DNA of 64,000 nucleotides from Chenopodium formosanum (taxonomy: Eukaryota; Streptophyta; Magnoliopsida; Caryophyllales; Amaranthaceae). The translations under genes and the position numbers were made by a program. Shown one piece after another: positions 26,500 through 38,639 of this stretch; within the stretch, counting starts at the first letter, position 1, and the number at the start of each line of letters is the position of its first letter. The stretch is from positions 25,262,286 to 25,326,285 of the forward strand of contig CM044858.1 in NCBI GenBank assembly GCA_024500155.1, in the 5' to 3' direction. Below the pieces are notes generated by a model, which made no database searches, was not told the DNA's origin, and was given only the letters and a program-made list of their open reading frames with translations.

Positions 26500-29400
26500 A
26501 ATTGACTGTTTAAAGGCATATTAGATGGTTTCACCCAGTCTATTGTACTCTTGGAGGGTATTAGGAACCATGGTTAACATCTCGGCAATTTTTATTTCCA
26601 GGCGAAAAAAGGTCAAAAAATTCCGAAATTGAAGGCTATAATCCACGCTTTTTGAGGAATTTTGAGGTTTCGGGACCGGTGGTGAAAAGTCTTGACACCC
26701 TAGGGGATACATCTTAGGGTCATATAATGACGTTTGGAACCATATATGACCCTTATATGTTGCCATAAATGTGCGTGGTAGGCTTGAGGTCACGATATCA
26801 GTGCAAGTTTGGAACGGGTAAATTGACTGTTTAAAGGCATATTGGATGGTTCCACCCAGTCTATTGTACTCTTGGAGGGTATTAGGAACCATGGTTAACA
26901 TCTCGGCAATTTTTATTTCCGGGCGATAAATGGTCAAAAAATTCCAAAATTGAAGGCTATAATATAATCCACGGTTTTTCAGGTTACGGGGGCCCGGTGG
27001 CGAAAAGTCTTGAGACCCTATGGGCTACATCTTAGGGTCATTTAATGACGTTTGGAACCATATATGATCCTTATATGTTGCCATAAATTTCAGTGGTAGG
27101 CTTGAGGTCTCGATATCGGTGTAAGTTTTGAACGGGTAAATTGAGTGTTTAAAGGCATATTGGATGGTTCCATCCACTCTATTGGACTCCCGTAGGGTAT
27201 TAGGAACCATGGTAAACATCTCGGCAATTTTTATTTCCAGGCGAAAAAAGGTCAAAAAATTCCAAAATTTGGCTATAATCCACGCTTTTTGAGGAATTTT
27301 GAGGTTTCGGGGCCAGGTGGTGAAAAGTCTTGACACCCTAGGGGATACATCTTAGGGTCATATAATGACGTTTGGAACCATATATGATCCTTATATGTTG
27401 CCATAAATGTCCGTGGTAGGCTTGAGGTCACGATATTGGTGCAAGTTTGGAACGGGTAAATTGACTGTTTAAAGGCATATTGGATGGTTCCACCCAGTCT
27501 ATTGTACTCTTGGAGGGCATTAGGAACCATGTTTAACATCTCGGTAGTTTTTATTTCCGAGCGAAAAAAGGTCAAAAAAATCCAAAATTGAAGGCAATAA
27601 TCCACGGTTTTTGAGGAATTTTGAGGTTCGGGGCCCGGTGGCGAAAAGTCTTGAGACCTATGGGCTACATCTTAGGGTCATATAATGAGGTTTGGAACCA
27701 TATATAATCCTTATATGTGCCATAAATTTCAGTGGTAGGCTGAAGGTCACGATATCGGTGCAAGTTTGGAACGGGTAAATTGAGTGTTTAAAGGCATATT
27801 GGATGGTTCCATCCACTCTATTGGACTCCCGGAGGGTATTAGGAACCATGGTAAACATCTCGGCAATTTTTATTTCCGTGCGAAAAAGGTCAAAAAATTC
27901 CAAAATTGAAGGCTATAAATCTACGCTTTTTGAGGAATTTTGAGGTTACGGGCCAAGTGGCAAAAAGTCTTGAGACCCTAGGAGATATATCTTAGGGTCA
28001 TATAATGTCCTTTGGAACCATATATGACCCTTATATGTTGCCATAAATGTCCGTGGTAAGCCTGAGGTTGAGATATCGGTACAAGTTTGGAACGGGAAAA
28101 TTGACTGTTTAAAGGCATATTGGATGGTTCCAAACACTCAATTGAACTCCCGGAGGGTATTAGGAACCATGGTAAACATCTCGGCAATTTTTATTTCCAA
28201 GAAAAAAAAAGGCCAAAAAATTCCAAAATTGAAGGCTAAAATCCACGCTTTTTGAGGAATTTTGAGGTTACGGGGTCCGGTGGCGAAAAGTCTTGACACC
28301 CTAGGGGATACATCTTAGGGTCATATAATGACGTTTGGAACCATATATGACCCTTATATGATGCCATAAATGTCCGTGGTAGGCTTGAGGTCACGATATC
28401 GGTGCAAGTTTAGAACGCGTAAATTGACTGTTTAAAGGCGTATTGGATGGTTCCACCCAGTCTATTGTACTCTTGGAGGGTATTAGGAACCATGGTTCAC
28501 ATCTCGGCAATTTTTATTTCCGGGCGATAAAAGGTAAAAAAATTCCAAATTGAAGGCTATAATCCACGGTTTTTGAGGTTTACGGGGCCCGGTGGCGAAA
28601 AGTCTTGAGACCCTAGGGGATACATCTTAGGGTCATATAATGACGTTGGAACCATATATGATCCTTATATGTTGCCATAAATTTCAGTGGTAGGCTTGAG
28701 GTCACGATATCGGTGCAAGTTTGGAACGTGTAAAATTGAGTGTTTAAAGGCATATTGGATGGTTCCATCCACTCTATTGGACTCCGGAGGGTATTAGGAA
28801 CATGGTAAACATCTCGGCAATTTTTATTTCGGGCAAAAAAAGGTCAAAAAATTCCAAATTGAAGGCTATAATCCATGCTTTTTGAGAATTTTGAGGTTTC
28901 AGGGCCCGGTGGTGAAAAGTCTTGAGACCCTAGGGGATACATCTTAGGGTCGTATAATGACGTTTGGAACCATATATTACCCTTATATGTTGCCATAAAT
29001 GTCCGTGGTAGGCTTGTGGTCACGATATCGGTGCAAGTTTGGAACGCGTAAATTGACTGTTTAAAGGCATATTGGAAGGTTCCACCCAGTCTATTGTACT
29101 CTTGGAGGGTATTAGGAACCATGGTTAACATCTCGACAATTTTTATTTTAAGGCGAAAAAAGGTCAAAAAATTCCAAATTGAAGGCTATAATCCACCCTT
29201 TTTAAGGAATTTTGAGGTTTCGGGGCCCGGTGGTGAAATGTCTGGAGACCCTAGGGGATACATCTTAGGTTCATATAATGACGTTTGGAACCATATATGA
29301 CCCTTATATGTTGCCATAAATGTCTTTGGTAGGCTTGAGGTCACGATATCGGTGCAAGTTTGGAACGGGTAAATTGAGTGTTTAAAGGCATATTGGATGG

Positions 29401-32400
29401 TTCCACCCAGTCTATTGTACTCTTGGAGGGTATTAGGAACCATGGTTAACATCTCGACAATTTTTTTTTTCCAGGCGAAAAAAGGTCAAAAAATTCCAAA
29501 ATTGAAGGCTATAATCCACGCTTTTTGAGGAATTTTGAGGTTTCGGTGCCCGGTGGTGAAAAGTCTTGAGACCCTAGGGGATACATCTTAGGGTCGTATA
29601 ATGACGTTTGGAACCATATATTACCCTTATATGTTGCCATAAATGTCCGTGGTAGGCTTGTGGTCACGATATCGGTGCAAGTTTGGAACGCGTAAATTGA
29701 CTGTTTAAAGGCATATTGGAAGGTTCCACCCAGTCTATTGTACTCTTGGAGGGTATTAGGAACCATGGTTAACATCTCGACAATTTTTATTTTCAGGCGA
29801 AAAAAGGTCAAAAAATTCCAAAATTGAAGGCTATAATCTACCCTTTTTAAGGAATTTTGAGGTTTCGGGGCCCGGTGGTGAAAAGTCTGGAGACCCTAGG
29901 GGATACATCTTAGGGTCATATAATGACGTTTGGAACCATATATGACCCTTATATGTTGCCATAAATGTCTGTGGTAGGCTTGAGGTCACGATATCGGTGC
30001 AAGTTTGGAACGGGTAAATTGAGTGTTTAAAGGCATATTGGATGGTTCCACCCAGTCTATTGTACTCTTGGAGGGTATTAGGAACCATGGTTAACATCTC
30101 GACAATTTTTTTTCCAGGCGAAAAAAGGTCAAAAAATTCCAAAATTGAAGGCTATAATCCACGCTTTTTGAGGAATTTTGAGGTTTCGGTGCCCGGTGGT
30201 GAAAAGTCTGGAGACCCTAGGGGATACATCTTAGGGTCATATAATGACGTTTGGAACAATATATGACCCTTATATGTTGCCATAAATGTCCGTGGTAGGC
30301 TTGAGGTCACGATATCGGTGCAAGTTTGGAACGGGTAAATTGAGTGTTTAAAGGCATATTGGATGGTTCCACCCACTCAATTTTACACTCGGAGGGTATT
30401 AGGAACCATGGTAGACATCTCGGCAATTTTTATTTCCGGGAGAAAAAGGTCAAGAAATTCCAAATTGAAGGCTATAATCTACGCTTTTTGAGGAATTCTG
30501 AGGTTACGGGGCCCGGTGGCGAAAAGTCTTAAGACCCTAGATGATACATCTTAGGGTCATATAATGACGTTTCGAACCATATATGACCCTTATATGTTGC
30601 CATAAATGTCCGTGGTAGGCTTGAGGTCACGATATAGGTGCAAGTTTGGAATTGTTAAATTGACAGTTTAAAGGCATATTGGATGGTTCCACCCAGTCTA
30701 TTGTACTCTTGGAGAGTATTAGGAACCATGGTAAACATCTCGGCAATTTTTATTTCCAGGCAAAAAAGGTCAAAAAATTCCAAAATTGAAGGCTATAATC
30801 CACGCTTTTTGAGGAATTTTGAGGTTTCGGGGCCCGGTGGTGAAAAGTCTTGAGACCCTAGGGGATACATCTTAGGGTCATATAATGACGTTTGGAACCA
30901 TATATGACCCTTATATGTTGCCATAAATCTCCGTGGTAGGCTGAGGTCACGATATCAGTGCAAGTTTGGAACGGATAAATTGACTGTTTAAAGGCATATT
31001 GGATGGTTTCACCCAGTCTATTGTTCTCTTGGAGGGTATTAGGAACCATGGTTAACATCTCGGCAATTTTTATTTCCAGGCGAAAAAAGGTAAAAAAATT
31101 CCGAATCGAAGGCTATAATCCACGCTTTTTGAGGAATTTTGAGGTTTCGGGGCCCGGTGGTGAAAAGTCTTTACACCCTAGGGGATACATCTTAGGGTCA
31201 TATAATGACGTTTGGAACCATATATGACCCTTATATGTTGCCATAAATGTCCGTGTAGGCTTGAGGTCACGATATCAGTGCAAGTTTAGAACGGGTAAAT
31301 TGACTGTTTAAAGGCATATTGGATGGTTCCACCAGTCTATTGTACTCTTGGAGGGTATTAGGAACCATGGTTAACATCTCGGCAATTTTATTCCGGGCGA
31401 TAAAAGGTCAAAAAATTCCAAAATTCAAGGCTATAATATAATCCACGGTTTTTCAGGTTACGGGGCCCGGTGGCGAAATGTCTTGAGACCCTATGGGCTA
31501 CATCTTAGGGTCATATAATGACGTTTGGAACCATATATGATCCTTATATGTTGCCATAAATTTCAGTGGTAGGCTTGAGGTCTCGATATCGGTGTAAGTT
31601 TGGAACGGGTAAAATTGAGTGTTTAAAGGGATATTGGATGGTTCCATCCACTCTATTGGACTCCCGTAGGGTATTAGGAACCATGGTAAACATCTCGGCA
31701 ATTTTTATTTCCAGGCGAAAAAAGGTCAAAAATTCCAAAATTTGGCTATAATCCACGCTTTTTGAGGAATTCGAGGTTTCGGGGCCAGGTGGTGAAAAGT
31801 CTTGACACCCTAGGGGATACTTCTTAGGGTCATATAATGACGTTTAGAACCATATATGACCCTTATATGTTGCCATAAATGTCCGTGGTAGGCTTGAGGT
31901 CACGATATCGGTGCAAGTTTGGAACGGGTAAATTGACTGTTTAAAGGCATATTGGATGGTTCCACCCAGTCCATTGTACTCTTTGAGGGTATTAGGAACC
32001 ATGGTAAACATCTCGGCAATTTTTATTTCGAGCGAAAAAAGGTCAAAAAATTCCAAAATTGAAGGCTATAATCCACGGTTTTTGAGGAATTTTGAGGTTT
32101 CGGGGCCCGGTGGCGAAAAGTCTTGAGACCCGATGGGCTACATCTTAGGGTGATATAATGAGGTTTGGAACCATATATGATCCTTATATGTTGCCATAAA
32201 TTTCAGTGGTAGGCTAGAGGTCACGATATCGGTGCAAGTTTGGAACGGGTAAATTGAGTGTTTTAAAGGCATATTGGATAGTTCCATCCACTCTATTGGA
32301 CTCCCGGAGGGTATTAGGAACCATGGTAAACATCTCGGCAATTTTTATTTCCGTGCGAAAAAAGGTCAAAAAATTCCAAATTGAAGGCTATAATCTACGC

Positions 32401-32990
32401 TTTTTGAGGAATTTTGAGGTTACGGGGCCCGGTGGCAAAAAGTCTTGAGACCATAGGAGATACATCTTAGGGTCATATAATGTCGTTTGGAACCATATAT
32501 GACCCTTATATGTTGCCATAAATGTCCGTGGTAAGCTTGAGGTCGCGATATCGGTTCAAGTTTGGAATGGGAAAATTGACTGTTTAAAGGCATATTGGAT
32601 GGTTCCCACCCACTCAATTGAACTCCCGGAGGGTATTAGGAACCATGGTAAACATCTCGGCAATTTTTAATTCCTGGTAAAAAAAGGCCAAAAAATTCCA
32701 AAATTGAAGGCTAAAATCCACGCTTTTTGAGGAATTTTGAGGTTACGGGGCCCGGTGGTGAAAAGTCTTGAGACCCTAGGGGATGCATCATAGGGTCATA
32801 TAATGACATTCGAACCATATATGACCCTTATATGTTTCCATAAATGTCCGTGGTAGGCTTGAGGTCACGATATCGGTGCAAGTTTGGAACGGGTAAATTG
32901 ACTGTTTAAAGGCATATTGGATTGTTCCACCCAGTCTATTGTACTCCTGGAGGGTATTAGGAACCATATTAAACATCTCGGCCATTTTTA
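26500..32990. repeat. ~14-monomer higher-order repeat, offset ~4.48 kb
   Basis: The rare monomer with TATAATATAATCCACGG followed by TTTTTCAGGTTACG at about 26956 returns at about 31430. Its neighbours return in the same order: a TCTCGATATCGGTG type-C monomer at 27115/31583, a TTTGGCTATAATCC monomer at 27265/31738, and an AAAAGGCCAAAAAATTCC monomer at 28205/32680. The offset drifts from 4474 to about 4480 because of small indels. The second copy overlaps the noisy sequence that leads to the N gap. Confidence 0.75.
28830..30150. repeat. Two-monomer higher-order repeat, ~2 x 644 bp
   Basis: The monomer with CGTATAATGACG, CATATATTACCC, GCTTGTGGTCACG and GGAAGGTTCCACCC occurs at 28951-29080 and again at 29595-29724. 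It alternates with a monomer carrying GTCTGGAGACCC at about 29240 and 29885. The repeat period is 644 bp. The same monomer type appears once more at about 25430. Confidence 0.75.
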
Positions 32991-33900
32991 TTTCAGGGCA
33001 ATAAAGGTCAAAAAATTCTAAAATTGATGGCTGTAATCCACGCTTTTTGAGGAATTTTGAGTTATGGGGCCCGGTGGCGAAAAGTCTTGAGACCCTAGGG
33101 GATACATCTTAGGGTCATATAATGACGTTTGGAATCATGTATGACCCTTATATGTTACCATAAATGTCCATAGTAGGCTTGACGTCACGATATCGGTGCA
33201 AGTTTGGAACGGGTTAATTGGCTATTTAAAGGCATATTGGATGGTTCCTCCAAGTCTATTGTACTCTTGGAGGGTATTAGGAACCATGGTTAACATCTTG
33301 GCAATTTTTATTTCCAGGCGATAAAAGGTCAAAAAATTCCAAAATTGAAGGCTATAATCCACGGGTTTTGAGGTTACGGGGCCCGGTGGCGAAAGTCTTG
33401 AGGACCCTAGGGGCTACATCTTAGGGTCATATTATCACGTTAGGAACCATATATGATCCTTATATGTTGCCATAAATTTCAGTGGTAGGCTTGAGGTCAC
33501 GATATCGGTGCAAGTTTGGAACGTGTAAATTGAGTGTTTAAAGGCATATTGGATGGTTCCATCCACTCTATTGGACTCCCGGAGGGTATTAGGAACCATG
33601 GAAAACATCTCGGCAATTTTTATTTTCGGGCGAAAAAAGGTCAAAAAATTCCAAAATTGAAGGATCCACCGCTTTTTGAGGAATTTTGAGGTTACGGGGC
33701 CCAGTGGCGAAAAGTCTTGAGACCCTAGGAGATACATCTTAGGGTCATATAATGATGTTTGAACCATATATGACCCTTATATGTTGCCATAAATGTTCGT
33801 GGTAGGCTTGAGGTCACGATATCGGTACAAGTTTGGAACGGGTAAATTGACTTTTTAAAGGCATATTGGATGGTTCCACCCACTCAATTTAATTCTCGGA

Positions 33901-34000
33901 NNNNNNNNNNNNNNNNNNNNNNNNNNNNNNNNNNNNNNNNNNNNNNNNNNNNNNNNNNNNNNNNNNNNNNNNNNNNNNNNNNNNNNNNNNNNNNNNNNNN
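33901..34000. other. Assembly gap (100 N)
   Basis: Exactly 100 N inside the satellite array. A round-number gap is a placeholder of unknown true size. The two edges do not continue one monomer in register, so the missing length cannot be deduced. Confidence 0.99.
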
Positions 34001-37000
34001 CACCCACTCTATTGGACTCCCGGAGGGTATTAGGAACCATGGTAAACATCTCGGCAATTTTCATTTCCCAGGCGAAAAAAGGTCAAACAAATTTCCAAAA
34101 TTGAAGGCTATAATCAACGCTTTTTGAGGAATTTTAAGGTTTCGGGGCCCGGTGGTGAAAAGTTTTGACACCCCTAAGGGATACATGTTAGGGGTCATAT
34201 AATGACGTTTGGAACCATATATGACCCTTATATGTTGCCATAAAATGTCCGTGGTAGGCTTGAGGTCACGATATCGGTGCAAGTTTGGAACGGGGTAAAT
34301 TGATTATTTAAAGGCATATTGGATGGTTCCACCCACTCAATTGGACTCTCGGAGGGTATTAGGATTCATGGTAAAACATCTCGGCAATTTTTTATTTTCC
34401 GGGCAAAAAAAGGTCCAAAAAATTTCAAAATTGAAAACTATAATCGACGCTTTTTTGAGAATTTTGAGGTTACGGGGTCCGGAGGCAAAAAGTCATGAGA
34501 CCGTAGGGGAGACATCTTAGGGTCAAATAATGACGTTTGGAACCCATATATGACCCTTACATGTAGCCATAAATGTCCGTGGTAGGCTTGAGGTCACGAT
34601 ATCGGTGCAAAGTTTGGAACGGGTAAATTGAACTGTTTAAAGGCATATTTGGATGGTTCCACCCACTCAATTGTACTCCCGGAGGGTATTAGGAACCATG
34701 GTAAACATCTCGGCAATTTTTTATTTCCGGGCGAAAAAAGGTCAAAAAATTCCAAAATTGAAGGCTATAAGGACGCTTTTTGAGGAATTTTTGAGGTTAC
34801 AGGGCCCCGGTGGCGAAAAGTCTTGAGACCCTAGGGGATACATCTTAGGGTCATATAATGACGTTTGGAACCACAAATGACCCTTATATGTTGCCATAAA
34901 TGTCCGTGGTAGGCTTGAGGTCAATATCGGTGCAAGTTTGGAACGGGGTAAATTGACTGTTTAAAGGCATATTGGATGGTTCCACCAAGTCTATTGTACT
35001 CTTGGAGGGTATTAGGAACCATGGTTAACATCTCGGCAATTTTTATTTTCCGGGCGATAAAAGGTCAAAAAAATTCCAAAATTGAAAGGCTATAATCCAC
35101 GGTTTTTGAGGTTACGGGACCCGGTGGCGAAAAGTCTTGAGACCCTAGGGGCTACATCTTAGGGTCATATAATGACGTTTGGAACCCCATATATGAATCC
35201 TTTTATGTTGCCATAAATTTCAGTGGTAGGCTTGAGGTCACGATATCGGTGCAAGTTTGGAACGGGTAAATTGAGTGTTTAAAGGCATATTGGATGGTTC
35301 CATCCACTCTATTGGACTACCGGAGGGTATTAGTAACCATGGCAACATCTCTCGGCAATTTTTATTTCCGGGCGAATAAAAGGTCTAAAAATTCCAAAAT
35401 TGAAGGCTATAATCGACGCTTTTTGATGAATTTTGACGTTACAGGACCCGAAGGCGAAAAGTCTTAAGACCCTAGGAGATTCATCTTAGGGTCATATAAT
35501 GACGTTTGGAACCATATATGACCCCTTATATGTTTGCCATAAATGTTCGTGGTAGGCTTGAGGTCACGATATCGGTACAAGTTTGGAACGGTAAATTGAC
35601 TTTTTAAAGGCATATTGGATGGTTCCACCCACTCAATTTAATTCCCGGAGCGTATTAGGAACCATTGGTAAACATCTCGGCAATTTTTATTTCCGGGTAA
35701 GAAAGGTCAAAAAAATTCTAAAATTGAAGGCTATAATCTACGGTTTTTGAGGAATTTTGAGGTTACGTGGCCCAGTGGCGAAAAGTCTTGTATACCCAAG
35801 GGGATACATCTTAGGGTCATATAATGACGTTTCGAACCATATATGACCCTTATATGTTACCATAAAATGTCCGTGGTAGGCTTGAGGTCACGATATCGGT
35901 GCAAGTTTAGAACGGGTAAATTGACTGTTTAAAAGGCATATTGGATGGTTCCACCCACTCAATTGGACACCCGGAGGATATTAGGAGCCATGGTAAACAT
36001 CTCGGCATTTTTATTTCCGGGGCGAAAAAAAGGTTAAAAAAATTCCAAAATTGAAGGCTATAATCCACGCTATTTGAGGAATTTTGAGGTTACGGGGCCC
36101 CGGTGGCGAAAAGTCTTGAGACCGCTAGGGGATACATCTTAGGGGTCATATATTGACGTTTGGAACCGTATATGACCCTTATGTGTTTCCATAAATGTCC
36201 GTGGTAGGCTTGAGGTCACGATATCGGTGGAAGTTTGAAACGGGTAAATTGATTGTTTAAAGGCATATTGGATGGTTCCACCCCACTCTATTGGACTCCC
36301 GGAGGGTATTAGGAACCATGGTAAAACATCTCGGCAATTTTCATTTCCAGGCGAAAAAAGGTCAAAAAATTCCAAAATTGAAGGCTATAATCAACGCTTT
36401 TTGAGGAATTTTAAGGTTTCGGGGGCCCGGTGGTGAAAAGTCTTGACACCACCTAGGGGATACATGTTAGGGTCATCATAATGACGTTTGGAACCATATA
36501 TGACCCTTATATGTTGCCATAAATGTCCGTGGTAGGCTTGAGGTCACGATATCGGTGCAAGTTTGGAACGGGTAAATTGATTATTTTAAAGGCATATTGG
36601 ATGGGTTCCACCCACTCAATTGGACTCTCGGAGGGTATTAGGATTCATGGTAAACATCTCGGCAATTTTTATTTCCGTGCGAAAAAAGGTCAAAAAATTT
36701 CAAAATTGAAGACTATAATCGACGCTTTTTGAGGAATTTTGAGGTTACGGGGTCCGGAGGCAAAAAGTCATGAGACCGTAGGGGAGACATCTTAGGGTCA
36801 AATAATGACGTTTGGAACCATATATGACCCTTACATGTAGCCATAAATGTCCGTGGTAGGCTTGAGGTCACGATATCGGTGCAAGTTTGGAACGGGTAAA
36901 ATTGACTGTTTAAAGGCATATTGGATGGTTCCACCCACCTCAATTGTACTCCCGGAGGGTATTAGGAACCATGGTAAAACATCTCGGCAATTTTTTATTT

Positions 37001-38280
37001 CCGGGCGAAAAAAAGGTCAAAAAATTCCCAAAATTGAAGGCTATAAGGACGCTTTTTGAGGAATTTTGAGGTTACGGGGCCCGGTGGCGAAAAGTCTTGA
37101 AACCCTAGGGGATACATCTTAGGGTCATATAATGACGTTTGGAACCACATATGACCCTTATATGTTGCCATAAATGTCCATGGTAGGCTTGAGGTCACAA
37201 TATCGGTGCAAGTTTGGAACGGGTAAATTGACTGTTTAAAGGCATATTGGATGGTTCCACCAAGTCTATTGTATTCTTGGAGGGTATTAGGAACCATGGT
37301 TAACATCTCGGCAATTTATATTTCCGGGCGATAAAAGGTCAAAAAAATTTCAAAATTGAAGGCTATAATCCCACGGTTTTTGAGGTTACGGGACCCCGGT
37401 GGCGAAAAAGTCTTGAGACCCTAGAGGCTACATCTTAGGGTCATATAATGACGTTTGGAACCATATATGATCCTTTTATGTTGCCATAAATTTCAGTGGT
37501 AGGCTTGAGGTCACGATATCGGTGCAAGTTTGGAAACGGGTAAATTGAGTGTTTAAAGGCATATTGGATGGTTCCATCCACTCTATTGGACTACCGGAGG
37601 GTATTAGTAACCATGGCAAACATCTCGGCAATTTTTATTTCCCGGGCGAATAAAGGTCAAAAAATTCCAAAATTGAAGGCTATAATCCACGCTTTTTTGA
37701 GGAATTTTGAAGTTACAGGATACGAAGGGCGAAAAGTCTTAAGACCCTAGGAGATTCATCTTAGGGTCATATAATGACGTTTGGAACCATATATGACCCC
37801 TTATATGTTGCCATAAATGTCCGTGGTAGGCTTGAGGTGGTAGGCTTGAGGTCACGATATCGGTACAAGTTTGGAACGGGTAAATTGACTATTTAAAGGC
37901 ATATTGGATGGTTCCACCCACTCAATTTAACTCCCGGAGGGTATTAGGAACCATGGTAAACATATCGAGAATTTTTATTTCCGGGTAAAAATAGGTCAAA
38001 AAATTCTAAAATTGAAGGCTATAATCCACGCTTTTTGAGGAATTTTGAGGTTACAGGGCCCAGTGGCGAAAAGTCTTGATACCCAAGGGGATACATATTA
38101 GGGTCATATAATGACGTTTCGAACCATATATGACCCTTATATGTTGCCATAAATGTCCGTGGTAGGCTAGAGGTCACGATATCGGTGCAAGTTTGGAACG
38201 GGTAAATTGACTGTTTAAAGGCATATTGGATGGTTCCACCCACTTAATTGGACTCCCGGAGGATATTAGGAACCATGGTA
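34001..38280. repeat. Seven-monomer higher-order repeat, ~2 x 2.28 kb, beside the gap
   Basis: Markers occur in the same order in both halves: TCATTTCC(C)AGGCG and AATCAACGC at 34060/36340, CTTACATGTAGCC at 34555/36830, TATAAGGACGC at 34768/37044, ATTAGTAACCATGGC at 35328/37602, and ATACCCAAGGGG at 35791/38078. The offset is about 2273-2288 bp, seven monomers plus extra bases. Both halves carry many single-base homopolymer insertions compared with the rest of the array. Confidence 0.78.
37811..37856. repeat. Short tandem duplication within a monomer
   Basis: GGTAGGCTTGAG is present twice in a row (…GGTAGGCTTGAGGTGGTAGG…), a local 13-14-bp duplication absent from other monomers. It is either a real slippage event or a local assembly error in the noisy zone. 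Confidence 0.6.
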
Positions 38281-38639
38281 AACATCTCGGTAATTTTTAT
38301 TTCCGGAGAAAAAAGGTCAAAATATTCCAAAATTGAAGGCTATAATCCACGATTTTTGAGGAATTTTGAGGTTACGGGGCCCCGTGGCGAAAAGTCTTAA
38401 GACCCTAGGGGATAAATCTTAGGGTCATATAATGACGTTTGGAACCATATATGACCCATATGTGTTGCCATAAATGTCTGTGGTAGGATTGAGGTCACGA
38501 TATCGGTGCAAGTTTGGAACGGGTAAATTGAGTGTTTAAAGGCATATTGGATGGTTCCACCCACTCAATTGGACTCTCGGAGGGTATTAGGAACCATGGT
38601 AAACATCTCGGCAATTTTTACTTCCGGGCGAAAAAAGGT

